From Monosiga brevicollis MX1 (Eukaryota > Opisthokonta > Choanoflagellata > Craspedida > Salpingoecidae), in assembly GCF_000002865.3 (NCBI RefSeq), contig NW_001865042.1, positions 312,536 through 340,020 of the forward strand: 27,485 nt of DNA. The letters are read 5' to 3'. Below are positions 10,461 through 21,484 of the stretch, one piece after another. The first letter of the stretch is position 1. Each line of letters begins with the position of its first letter. Made by a program: the position numbers and the translations under genes. The notes under the pieces are model-generated. The model had not been told where the DNA came from and did not search any database. It was given only the letters and a program-made list of their open reading frames with translations.

Positions 10461-10532
10461 GATGGCTTCAATGGCTTCGATGGCTTCGATGGCTTCGATG
10501 GCTTCGATGGCTTCGATGGCTTAGATGGCTTC
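10461..10532. repeat. 9-bp tandem array (GATGGCTTC)8
   Basis: Eight head-to-tail copies of GATGGCTTC run from 10461. Copy 2 begins with A instead of G, and copy 7 ends in A instead of C. The unit is a whole number of codons, so all frames stay open across it, but no gene uses it. The array ends about 270 bp upstream of the ATP synthase subunit f start. Confidence 0.9.
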
Positions 10533-10803
10533 GATGCCCACAAGCACGCCGAGCCGAGCCGAGCCGAGTTGAGGGATCTTACACTCTCCTCCAGATCACA
10601 CACCCGAATGTTGTCCGCAGTTGTTGATTATCTCATCTTACCCCTCCAATATGATTGCGGAATGTCAGATCGTATTCGTGTACAAATAAGAGAGGTTATT
10701 AAATTTAGACTGGCACTTGTGTAGAACAAAGTCAAGATTTTTTTTTTGTATAGTTACGAGAGGAAAAACGGCCATTTACGTGATTCAAAGACACCGGCAC
10801 AAG

Positions 10804-11251
10804 ATGGCCTCGTTTCAATCGCTGATCGAGTCGCTGGCAGCGACCAAGGTCAAGGACGTGCCCCAGTGGGCGCTCAAGAACGTCTCCTCCAAGAACGTGA
10901 ACAGCGCCACTGGCAACTGGCTGGAAAACTACGGCAAGAAGTACTTCAAGAAGGGCTCGGCCCGTCCCATTGTTCACACCATGCTGGCCCTCGGCCTCCT
11001 CGGCTACGTGATGGAGTACTCGCACTTGGCCGGTATGTCAATGCTCGATGCGCGTGTCGAGCGCGCGCTTTCTTTGGGCAGCTCAGTCACTGTCGGTGGG
11101 CTTCCAAACACGTCCTCGATGCGGGATCTGCTGAGAGGTCACGTGCGGGCCACTTGCCTTGGTTTCCATATTCACGTCGCTTTCAACTCACCGATCCCTC
11201 ACGTTTGCTCCCCTCCGCACAGCACACGAGCGTCAAAAGAAGTACCACTGA
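10804..11251 (+). CDS. ATP5MF: mitochondrial ATP synthase subunit f
   Basis: Two exons, 10804-11032 and 11223-11251, are joined by a GTATGT...CACAG intron in phase 1, giving 85 aa (the animal protein is about 90). The protein starts MASFQSLIESL. It has a basic middle with GNWLENYGKKYFKKG, one membrane segment at about 57-76 (VHTMLALGLLGYVMEY), and the family's C-terminal ending HERQKKYH, like the HERLRKYH ending I recall for the human subunit. Subunit f is a small single-pass protein of the Fo stator in the inner mitochondrial membrane. It helps ATP synthase assembly and dimerisation and has no catalytic role. The conserved last nine residues come from a tiny second exon, so an intronless reading would miss them. 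The start codon has good context (AAGATGG). Confidence 0.95.
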
Positions 11252-12119
11252 GCCCGAGGCTCGGCCTCCGTCTCGACTCTTGTACTCCGTTTCTTCAGCC
11301 CTCTCCTTCTTTCAACCGTGCTCTCGCGCCCTAGGCCTTGGTTCAGGGATTGAGCATGGTCCATCGACTGATGCTGAAGCCAACTTTCCCTTCGTCTCGT
11401 GAAGATGTGGTCTTGCAGTCTACCTTCCTCCTGGGGCAACAAACTGATTTCGTAGTCCTGGCTCGTCATTCTGCATGAACTGGCCGGCCTAGCTCCTGTC
11501 TTCCTTCTAGCGTGAAACTTTTTCTTTTTCCCCCACGAGAGGCCTTTCTTCGTTCTCACTGTTGTGTCAGGCGGTGTGCTCCAGGCCTGAGGCTTGGACT
11601 TGCCTTTTGTCGTCTTTCACTTGTACGCCTCAGCTTTTAGCTTTGCGACTGTTGTCCGCGAGTGTATAGCCTCCCGGACCTCCAGTACAACAAGTGCCAA
11701 AATGAAAAATTTACTCTTACCCTCACATTCGTTTGGATTTGGATGTTTTTTTTTTCTCAAACCCTCCCCACAACATGGGGATCGTCAATGTTTTACGAGT
11801 CCGCTCAGGGGGGCGTCGATTGACGCGCTGAGTCGTCGTCTTCCAACTGCATCTCGCGAGTGAGCCGTCAGACAAGGATCATGCTCGCACCGCCTTGCAG
11901 TTCAGTACACACACATGCACACATACACACATAACAAGAGACACCAGAAAGCGCGCAGCGCGCCTCACACCCAAGGCTAAGCGAGGCAGGCATCAAAAGG
12001 ATGACACGGCAGAACAGCGACACGGGGTTCAAGCCAAGGGTCGGACAATTGACGCCTCAGAAGAACAAGCAAATGTCTTGTGCTGACTGACGGGTCAATG
12101 CCACAGACCGCACCAAAAG
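11252..12119. other. convergent intergenic region, 3' flanks
   Basis: These 868 bp separate the converging ATP synthase subunit f and RIN-like genes. A short CA-rich stretch lies at about 11909-11935. I see no coding exon or RNA gene. Confidence 0.5.
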
Positions 12120-15100
12120 CTAGGCTAGCCCGGACTCGCTGGTACTCTGAGCACTCGTCTTCACCGTGCTACCCTGACTAGTCGGGGCACGTCGAAAAAC
12201 AAATCGACAACGGCCTTGCGCGTGCAGGCGGTGATTCCAGGCGCCCTTGAGCGCTTGAGGTTGTTCGTCTGGTGCCAGTGCTCGATACTCATCATTAATC
12301 ACCTCGAATAAGCCATCCCGTGGGTCGGGAGCTAGTCGCAGTTTTCGTCTAATCATCTCAATCGCCTCCTGGGCTGTCATGGTGCGGGTGATGGGAAAGG
12401 TCTTGTAGACCATCTGCGCCTGCGACGGCGAGAGTAAGATCAGGCAGATATTCGAGTGCTCTGACAGCACGGAGCAAGGGCAATACAAGCAGCTTTTAGT
12501 GATAAGGAGCACACCTTGATGTCGGGGTGTTCAAAATAAATGTACAAAAAGCCCTGGACATCATCAAAGCAGGCCGTGCGCAGGCGCGGGCTAGCCTGTA
12601 GATCAAAGTTCTTCAGCACCTGCACCGCACTTGACAAGGTCACCAAATAATACCCCCCCTGCGCCATCCCGCCAAAGCGTTTGGTGAGGCACGATGATAC
12701 GTGTCCAGCCTTTGCCTTTGATGAGCATGCCTCACTGCGACACATAGCGTACCTCGCCCGCCATGATATCAGGATCCAACAGTCCCGACATGTACTCCAC
12801 CTCAGCTTCAGGAAAACGAATGTCCTAAGATGCGGTTCACCCGACATTTAAACGACCCTTCATCTCGAACGACAACGAGATTAGCCACGCAGGAGCCAGG
12901 AATGAGCACAACACACCGCTTTGTGTAGCACCCAGATGAAGAGGGGCAGAAATTCATCGGCGCCAATGAGGGCGGCGCGATCTCCCAATGACTCGTGAAT
13001 GGCAGAAGTGATGGCCTTGACGCCAGACAACAGGTGCTATGTTTGAAAGGCACGGTCGATCAAGTGCGCCGGTCATCAACCAGATGAAATACCAACAGCC
13101 ACAGACCAATGCACGCCCTCCTGCCTGCCCGCGCCAACAAAGCAGACCTGAAGCTTGCGGATGGGTGACTTAGCCTTTTCCATGAGCTGTAAAAAGGCAA
13201 TGCTGGTCTCATAATTGACCTGCGTAGCAAGCTACCAGAAAAGCAAGCCGACACCAACACCAATGAGAAAAGCCAAGAAGGAAGCCCATCCAGCACACTA
13301 GACCATGTCGTGGCGTGATGATGTCATGGCTTGAGTACGAATTAGAAAAAGGATGTCCAGTAGCTTTGCATGCTCCACACAACACAAGCCCCACCTCCTC
13401 CTCAACTCCAATGTCTTCAGGTTGACTCTCTTTCAAAATCGTGAGCTTGTCCGCGAGACGATTCACGTTGTGGCCCCTTGAACGAAGAACAACCCCAAAA
13501 AGCGATCGTCAATGGGTGAGCTTATCCAAAAAACGGTCTTTCCCATAGTCCACGCCTCTGATAGCATCCCAGCCAGTGCACAAATACATACAGGTCACGA
13601 AGAATCAGCTTAAACGTCACGTCGTACATGTGCTCGGTGACGTGCGATTGTAGAGCAATTTCAATCAAACCCAAAAGATCGACTTCGTACATCAGGTCTA
13701 AGGCAGGGTCGGGACAGTGTGTGCATCAGCTTGAGTTTTGTAGCGCGACCAGGTATAGCTGTGTACAATCCTACCTGTCACATCCTCCACGCGAAAAATG
13801 CGTCGCAAGAGTCGTGAAAAATGGCCGCCTATGGCACGGGGTGATGGGGTAATGGAAGCATCGTTTGATGAGCTACTATATCGGGCTTGTTGGGGCAGAC
13901 TCGCCCAGTTGTGAAGATGCACCAACCATGCTGCGTTAGAATCAGTCTCCGCATGCCGTTCAAGAATTGTCGAATGGACCCCATGAGAGCCGTGCTTGAA
14001 CTGGGAGCCGACAAGAGAACACAGTCTTGGAATGTCTCGATGCTGCGCGCCTCCGTCTGTCGCTGTCGAGTCAGAAGCGTTTCCAAATAGTGCCGCACCT
14101 TGCGACGCGCGCTTCTAAGCAAAGGGAGAGTTGACCGATGGGAGCAACACGTCATCAGTGTGTTCGGTCGAGCTAGCAACGAGCGCGTCGCCTCCTTGGC
14201 TTGCCTTGTGGAATGACTTACGCTATTGCTTTACCATGCCGGATGCTACGGCGCTTGCGACGGTGAGGCTTTGGCGAGGATGTGGGGGATTGGGAATCTG
14301 CGCACAACCCAGCATGGCACACAAAGACAAACGCGCGGGCAAGCATCAGCACCGACCTGCCCCCGCATGCGAAGACTGCCGCAAAGCGACTCTTGGAAAC
14401 AAGTGTCTCTTTCTCGTACCGGTCGGGCCAGACTCTTGAACGGCCGTGCTGTTCGCGGTGTTGCCTTGTGATGAATGCACGGCCGCCTCAGCGTTCTCAG
14501 CGTTTTGAGAGGCGTCGGGAACAACAAGTGAAGCCCCCAAGGACGTCGGCAGGGAGTGTGATACCGCTATTCCAATCAAACAAGACAGGTTAGGCAGCGT
14601 GTCAATGTTGGTGTGTTGATGTCCGAGGCAGCAAGCCGAACATGGCAAAAGCACCACAAGTGTGTGGCTAGGCCCACCTTGTGATGATGAGATGGCTGTG
14701 CGCTGGGGTAGCAACAAACAACAAGGCAGCTTTCCCCTGCGCGACCGTGCACACAGACCCCAGGTGAGAGGGTGCAAGGGCAGCGAGGGGCCAAGGTGAC
14801 TGCAACATACGAATTATAAACGTGATAGGCCAAGAGGTGGGGCATGGTACTAAAAACCAGGGTATCGCCGGCGATGCGCACGCCATCCACAACTTCTTCT
14901 CTCTGAATGTAGCCCGAGAACCTGCCGACATGACACGACCAGGATCCCGCATCATTCAAAACGACAGTATATCACACCACCCTTGCTGCGGGCGTGACCG
15001 GGCAGTCTTGGGCAGGTCGGCCTACCGCTCAACAAGAAAATGGACAACAATGCCGTGGATGCTCAGGCAAAGAACCTGTTGCCCTTTATATTGGGAGCTG

Positions 15101-15690
15101 GGTCGGACGAGGAAGGTGCCTTGAGGTTGATCCTCGAGCACCTTGGTGGCGGCAATGCGATCCAGGTCGGGCCGGTACACGTGCTGATACACGAGCAAAA
15201 CCTCGTTGATGGCCTCTTGCGGGACATTGCTGCAAAGTTTGTAATTGCTCGGTAGCGTTGTGGTCTCGCTGCGCCGACGCAATTCCTCGACGTCTGTCCA
15301 AGGATCCGACTGCTGCGACGGGTCGAACATGAGGTAGGTCTCTGGCGGGCCTCCAATCTGATCATCCGAGTCAGAGTCTGAATCAGAGTCGGTGCCATTG
15401 CGGTCGAGGGCTTCTCCGTAGTCGTAGGAAGGCAGGGCCTGGCTGGCATCTTGTTCCAAAGCTACCCCTCCGCTTCCGGCTGTGGCTATGTCAGGCTCAA
15501 TGTCCAAATAAGCATCAGTCTCTGCTTCGCCCAGCGAGTCGGACAGGACGCTGTCGGCACCAGCCAAGTACAAGGAAAGGGCCTGATCCTCTCGCTGTTG
15601 CTGCGAGTAGCGCTCGTGGTACTCGGCCAAGACAGCGCTGACGTCAGACCCGGCCGGCGCCTGCGCCTCGGCCTCGCGCAGGAGACTCAT
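12120..15690 (-). CDS. RIN-like (Ras and Rab interactor) Rab5 exchange factor: SH2-VPS9-RA
   Basis: Fourteen exons: 15690-15026, 14921-14811, 14736-14678, 14566-14420, 14297-14222, 14114-13927, 13828-13775, 13697-13592, 13476-13395, 13219-13148, 13036-12917, 12824-12753, 12658-12515, 12419-12120. All 13 junctions are phase-consistent, giving 731 aa. Residues 1-150 are acidic (SDSDSDSDD). The SH2 domain (about 172-275) has the phosphotyrosine-binding Arg in GTFLVRPSS (R196) and ends near GKLPCCLLLP. A Ser/Pro/Arg linker follows. A helical bundle with SIRQFLNGMRRLI (about 355-420) leads into VPS9, with GADEFLPLFIW (D547), LLDPDIMAGE and GGYYLVTLSSAV (Y587/Y588). The Asp and Tyr are the residues VPS9 domains need for nucleotide exchange on Rab5. 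The C-terminus is a Ras-association ubiquitin-fold (VYKTFPITRTMTAQEAIEMI, about 635-710). RIN proteins couple tyrosine-kinase and Ras signals to early-endosome Rab5. The domain order here is the same. An acceptor choice at 12419 or 12413 is ambiguous. Confidence 0.92.
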
Positions 15691-17223
15691 TGCAGGCGTT
15701 TGGTGTCGTGCAACCCGCGTGTTCAGGCCTCGGGCGCTGTGCAGCTTCAGATTCCTCCCCGCTTTTCAACCGACCCCACACATATCAACAAAAGGTCCAG
15801 CACGGTCCAGACAAAATCAAAAAAAAAGTCTCCTGTGATCAAAAGCGGTCACCAACCGCCCCTCTCCTCCCGCCCCCAGGACCAAACTCAATCCTGACGA
15901 CAACGACGGCGACGGTGACGGTGACGGTGACGGTGACGGTGACGGTGACGGTGACGGTGACGGCGACGGCGGCAACGCCCTCTCTCTCAAATTTTTCTCT
16001 CTCAAACGAGAGCAGAAAAGTATAATACTTCTTGCTCAAGTTGAAGAATACAGAAATAGTAGAAGAATGTAAAGTTATTGCAGTTATATATGCACTCGTA
16101 GTATATTTTATTGCAGAGAGAAACGTGGTTAACGTCGCCATATCTGCTCAAGCTTATCAGCGCTTTCAGAAGAAATAATCTGACAACCTCTCGCACAACG
16201 GTCACACCTTTGTGGTAGTGTGTACTGGACAAGACACTTTCAAGATTCGATGCCGGGTCGGGTTGATCTCTGGATGAGCGCTTGTACGTGTCCATAGCTC
16301 TATCTTCGGAACACTATCACGATTTTCTCTGCTTTGATGTAGGACTTTGGCTTGCTAATTTGATCGAATTGGTTCACATCTTTGAAGTTTGTGAACCATC
16401 AACCTGCATCTCTCGTTTCCGCTCTTCCTCACTGCCACCTCTCTTTCTTTTGTCAGCTCTGTTCTTTTTGTTGATGTTGTTAAAGCAGAGACTGCTGCGG
16501 TTTCTGTAGTTGGTATTCACGTTTATAAACATTAAAACCAGACTTTGTGCAGATAATATTCATTTCAACACGTAATCATTAACTAATAATACTGGAGTTT
16601 GTGCATATAAAACAAAGGTTAACGACAAACCTGAATGAGTTCAAGTCGAAAAGTTATCAGTTTGAGTGCCGGAGCAGAATTGCTCGTCTGCTGCTGCTGT
16701 TCCCCGGGCAGCTTCTGGGAGATCGGCAAGAAGGGGGTCCTTGAACGCACACCGTGCTGTACCCCCCACCCCTCCCCGCCTCCACCCCCCGCCTCCACCT
16801 CCTCTTTGCCCCTCCCGCCCGCACCTCCAAGTATGCTCGCGCGCGTGCCCTCGTGTTTCTCGCGGCTCCTGCTACTCTGGCCTGGCGTTTGTCTCATCTG
16901 CTTCCTGCCACTTTGAACTGACGGCTGGTCGGTCGTTCCAGGTGTCGCACTTGCGGTTATCTTGATTCGGATCTCAGCAGAGCTGGCTGACTCGTGCATC
17001 GGCCATCCAACAACGGCGTGCCTGCCCTGGTGCTGGGCTTCTCTTGCACGGAATGGATGCGTGACTCATTGGCAAGAGGGCTTTGGATGTGCGTCCCCTT
17101 GCAGCATCGGCAGCGAAAAAAATTGCAGCTGCAACAGCTCCTCATCGGACGCCCAGGGCAGCCAGCGGACGGTTGATTGAAAGTCGGGCTGTGCGCGCCC
17201 AAGCTCCAATCATCTTTGTCGCG
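15691..17223. other. divergent intergenic region between RIN-like and two-pore channel genes
   Basis: This 1.5-kb spacer between two diverging start codons holds a GACGGT array and then an AT-rich part (about 16020-16640). Two imperfect copies of a TTTGTGCA-A/T-TA-containing segment occur at about 16541 and 16594. A pyrimidine-rich part follows at 16760-16830. The channel's frame is open upstream to about 17083 but has no ATG. Non-coding first exons are possible. I see no other gene. Confidence 0.5.
15905..15972. repeat. (GACGGT)n hexanucleotide array
   Basis: About 11 copies of a 6-bp unit, mostly GACGGT and GACGGC at the edges. It lies 215 bp upstream of the RIN-like start codon. Confidence 0.9.
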
Positions 17224-20200
17224 ATGGCACCGCCTCCGAATGCCCCGCCTCATTTGGAGCTGGAACCGGAAGAAGATCTCTTTGCTGACCCCATATTCGC
17301 CAAGGCCAGCCCCCCAGCCTCCAGCTTGCACACGGCTACGGCCAATGGCAAAGATCCTGGCCCTCAGGTCGCCCCCAGTGCGACCACTGACAATGCATCC
17401 AATTCTGCCGCGGATGACGGCGAAGACGTCACTGCCACGCCCTCCTTTGCAATGTCGGAGCGTGAACACCTGTTGGCCATGTCCCTTCTGGAGGATGCGC
17501 TCTTGGGTCGTGTCAGTGTACAAGCAGATGATTTGCAAACCATTCAAAGCTATCGGGACTATCATCGCTGGGAGTATCGACTTTTGGTTGCTTTTCTTGT
17601 TGTGGCTCTGTTGGCTCTGGCCCTTCTTGAGGCTCCCAACGGGAGCCTTCAGCTCCTCCTTCCTTGGCAAGCCACCATGAGCATCGAGGCTCTCATCTTG
17701 CTCGTCTTTGCGATCCGCTTGAGGCATTTGTCGCGCTTCCAAACCTACCGCCAGTTTTGGTTTGACCGGAAAAACATTGGGCTGATCGCCATCATTGCGG
17801 TAAGCCTGATTTGTCCCGTTGTTCTGAGAGCTGACAGAGTTTCTCAAAAAGTCTGCCTACCGTGCTCTTCTCTTCCACCCCTTGAATTCCTCAATTGCTT
17901 TGTCCGATTCTTCCCACAGCTAACCTACATTGACATGGTCGTCTACATTGCCACATCTTCCACCGACTCGTTCACCCTCCGCTACACGCGCGTCCTTCGT
18001 CCCATCCTCGCCGTATGCTTTAGCGAATTTCGACAGGTCAGTCCTATTCTGCCTCAACTGCTTTTTTTTTTATCTCTCACAGCCGTGGATTCTCAACTCA
18101 CCCTGGATCTCACTTCATGCTTTGAACTTGAACTTTCTTCTCCTGACCCTCGCTTTCTCTCGTGGGGTCGCAGATTCGCCGCGTCTTTCGAAGCGTTCGC
18201 CGTACCATCCCAGGCGTCGCCAATGTCTTGGTCCTGCTGTTGTCTACCATTGCTCTTTTCTCTCTGTTGGCCCTGTCCTTATTTCGAAAGCACCGCTATG
18301 TGGCACCAAGTGGCGATCGTTACATGGACTCATATTTTGACATTTACTGGGAGTTTTACGTCCTCATGACCTCCGCCAACTTCCCGGATATCATGTTCGT
18401 CTCTCTTAACGCAAAAGTCCCTGCGCCGTCTCTGCCCTCACACTCACTCATCAAACATCAATCACGGTCGCCCGCACAGGATGCCGGCCTACTCTCAAAA
18501 CGAGTGGTATTCCATGCTCTTTGTCTCGTTCATCGTGATTACCATGTACATTTTCCTGAGCATTGTGCTAGCCGTGACCTATGACAACTATCGGACCCAT
18601 CTCAAGGTACGCACGGCATGCACATTGCGCGTTGCTCTGAGCGCCGGGCGCTGCCATCCCTTTCTTGATACCTGCACCTCCAAAGTCTGTGAACCTTACC
18701 GACCTTTTTCCTTTCTTGGCGCCTCCATTTAGAACGAGATTAAGATCCAAATGATTAATACTCGCATCAATCTGCGCCGGCTCTTTGAGATTCTGCGCGA
18801 GCCAGGCCGTGGTGTCCCCTTTGATCGTGTACGACCCTGCCTGTTCGGGCCAAATCCATGTGCAGCGACCTGCAACTTTGTTCACGTCTCGCCCATTGCA
18901 GTGGCTCCGAGTTGTTGTAGACGCGACCAAGACTGACCCTGAAAAGGCGCAGCTCTTGTGGAAACTGCTTGATACTCGCAACGTCGGCCAGCTCTGTCAG
19001 TACTCATTCACGCGTGGTGGCGCAGTTTGCTAAAGTTGCATGCCTCAAGTCACTGATACCTGCTTCCTTACAACGCCTCCGCGTGTGCAGCTCTGAATCA
19101 GCTGCTGCAAACGGCAGATGTTCTCAACATCATTGTCAGCCCGGTTCGTGCCACCATGGGCTCGCCAATCGGACCTGATGCGTTTTGCCTATATCTTTTA
19201 AGAGGGCTTCTCCGTGAGTCCTTGCTTGCATCTCACTCCATCGTGTCGGTGCTCTCTTTAAACAGGTCAGCAGTCGGAACAATATCTTGGATCGGCGTTT
19301 CCCAAGTTGCTACAGTTCGGATATCAGCAATTTCATCAAGGCAGTCGTTCGTTCCAAGTACGCGTTGAGGCCCGTAGCCAACCAAGCGTGCAGGCAACAG
19401 GCTCTTCGAAACAAGCTGCGTGACTTCTCACCATCGCATCTAAATTGGGCGTTGTATCCTCAGATACTTTACCTGGTTTTTCGACGTTGTCATTTTTGCC
19501 AACGCCATTCTTATTGGCGTGAGCGACGACGATGCGGAGGTGGTCCTTCTGCCCCTCTACAACGTTGAGATGCTGCTCAAGCTTTACACTTTTGGGACAG
19601 TCAACTTTTTCCGAAAGTCCTGGAATGTGTTCGATTTTGTCGTCATCTTCATCGGTACACTTCTGGCCATCTTGGAGGCAGCGGGTATGTGTGCGCGATA
19701 CAGAGGTAACGGCACTTTTGTGCGTCGCCGTCGGTCCTCATGCTAGATGCGCCCTCCCCGCCCCCTCTGCAGATGTCAATGACATTAGCTTTTTAGATTT
19801 TGTTTTGGTGCTTCGTGTCCTGCGTCTCGTTCGTATCTTGAACCACTATGAACAGTACGTCTGCAGGCGCCGCTTCAAAATTGCCTATGATACATCAATT
19901 TGAGCGCTTGAGCGGCCAATCAGGGCTCTGTAGCTGAAGCAGTCTGATCCAAGCCATGCGCCATGGTGCAAAGTGCTGATAACTTGCCCTACTCTGTGTG
20001 GCTCTAGATTTGCTGTGATCATTAGTACCCTTTCGCAGCTCGGCCCGGCTCTTTGGACCTATGCGTGCGCGCTCTTCTTGGTGTTTTACGTGTTTGCGGT
20101 CGTTGGGATGGAGTGCTTTGGCGGGCGCATTTACGAGGTCAGTGCTGTCTTGATGTACGCGACATAATAAGAGCATCTTTGATAACGCTGCCTGACCTCA

Positions 20201-21219
20201 CTGCGCTTTCACACTTCAACCAGGGCAACGCCAAGCTGGAGGGTCATGTTTTCGACCCAAACTCCACATACTACCAGGATTTGATGTCGCAAAATCCGCA
20301 GCTGATCGGTAGTGATTTTGCCAAGGACGGCTACTTTACCAACAACTTCAACGACGTGGTAGCTGCCTACGTGACCTTGTTCGAGTTGATGGTTGTCAAT
20401 CAGGTTTGCCCGTTTCGTCTTCGTTGCTTGCACCTGACCGGCTTCTGCGTCTGCTGCACCAGTCTCAATTTCCCCTGTCGCTGGCTGCTGCTCGTACTAT
20501 AGTGGCATATTCTGACAAGTGGCTTCGTCATTCTTACTAACGAGTCGGCCCGCCTCTTCTTTCTTGCATTTCATCTGACCGCCGTCGTTCTGATGCTCAA
20601 GTAAGTATGCTTGATCTTTTTTTTTTTTTTTCTGGCGTCGTTGTCAGCTTTGATCCTCAAGCTCACATCAACACACCTTCTTGAATCCGGTGTTGCCTAG
20701 CATTTTTGTCGCTTTTATTCTTGAAGCCTTTTTGATGCAGCTACAGTTGTTTCATGGTGTCGCCACTGACGATCTCTACACCAAAGTCCAAGCTTTTCTT
20801 GAAGCCCAGTAGGTCGCCACCGCCGTTTTCCATACACACGTGCTTTTTTTTGCGCATGCCCCTTGCATTGAACGTGATGGCAACAAAATCTTTCTGCCAA
20901 GGCCGCGTCTCATGTTACCACCTCTGGTATAGAGCCGGCTCATCCACTGGCAGAGCATACGTGGTTGAACCGCGCATGAAGGTCCGTTCAACTAGAAATT
21001 GGTTTTACGGCCACATGCACCCATCTCTTGACCCGTCTGCTATTCCATGCCAAGTGTTTTGCCCTCACATCATGCGTGGTTCAGTCCGCAGATACCATCT
21101 ATCAACGGCTCTTTGAGGAAGAGGTGATGCAACAAGTTCTAGAGTACGAGGAAGAGCTGGAGCGCGATGGAGGCCCCTCCTACGCCGTTTGGTATGAGAA
21201 TGCGGACATGGATGTTTAG
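17224..21219 (+). CDS. two-pore cation channel (TPC), endolysosomal
   Basis: Sixteen exons: 17224-17799, 17920-18036, 18174-18394, 18480-18606, 18733-18828, 18902-18995, 19091-19143, 19266-19357, 19464-19684, 19773-19854, 20008-20137, 20224-20403, 20503-20600, 20701-20808, 20933-20981, 21085-21219. Phases agree, giving 792 aa, typical for TPCs. A polar N-terminus (about 110 aa) precedes two six-helix repeats. Repeat I has an Arg-containing S4 (LRYTRVLRPIL) and a pore with LMTSANFPDIMMPAYS. The linker contains a degenerate EF-hand-like loop (DTRNVGQLSLNQ). Repeat II has an Arg-rich S4 (FVLVLRVLRLVRIL), a second pore (TLFELMVVNQW) and an S6 with VAFILEAF. The tail is acidic and helical (YQRLFEEEVMQQVLEYEEE). 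TPCs dimerise to form Na+/Ca2+ channels of endosomes and lysosomes gated by PI(3,5)P2, NAADP-binding partners or voltage. The 19143 donor (GTTCGT) and the start of the 20933 exon are the weakest junctions. ATG 17224 is the first in frame. Confidence 0.93.
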
Positions 21220-21484
21220 GTTTGTTCAATGCAGCGTTGAAGTATTGCATAATAGGAAAGCCAGATTTTTTTTTGTCGTTTGGGTATGAGTTCAAGCCAA
21301 AAAAGGATGCTGTCAAACTCAACAGCTGATGACGCTTTGGATCCCGCTTTCATCGTGAGCATTGCATTGCACTGGATTGGTCAAGGAAGAAACCCCAAAA
21401 CAACCTAATGATTCAAAAAAATGACACACAGTGTCCAAACCCCTGCTTCCGAGGTTTCCTAGAACAAAGGGTGCTCGCCTTCTA

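Larger units (their letters stand above)
9142..10803. other. divergent intergenic region rich in simple repeats
   Basis: This 1.66-kb spacer lies between the membrane-protein gene and the ATP synthase subunit f gene. It contains a GT run, a GA-rich tract and an eight-copy 9-bp array, each listed separately. Several open frames cross it on both strands, but none shows family motifs or a phase-consistent exon chain. Non-coding first exons of either neighbour could lie here. Confidence 0.5.

Noticed and set aside
16957-17847. 296-aa minus-strand open frame
   Set aside because: It lies antisense to the first exon of the two-pore channel gene, shows no family motif, and does not chain to other exons.
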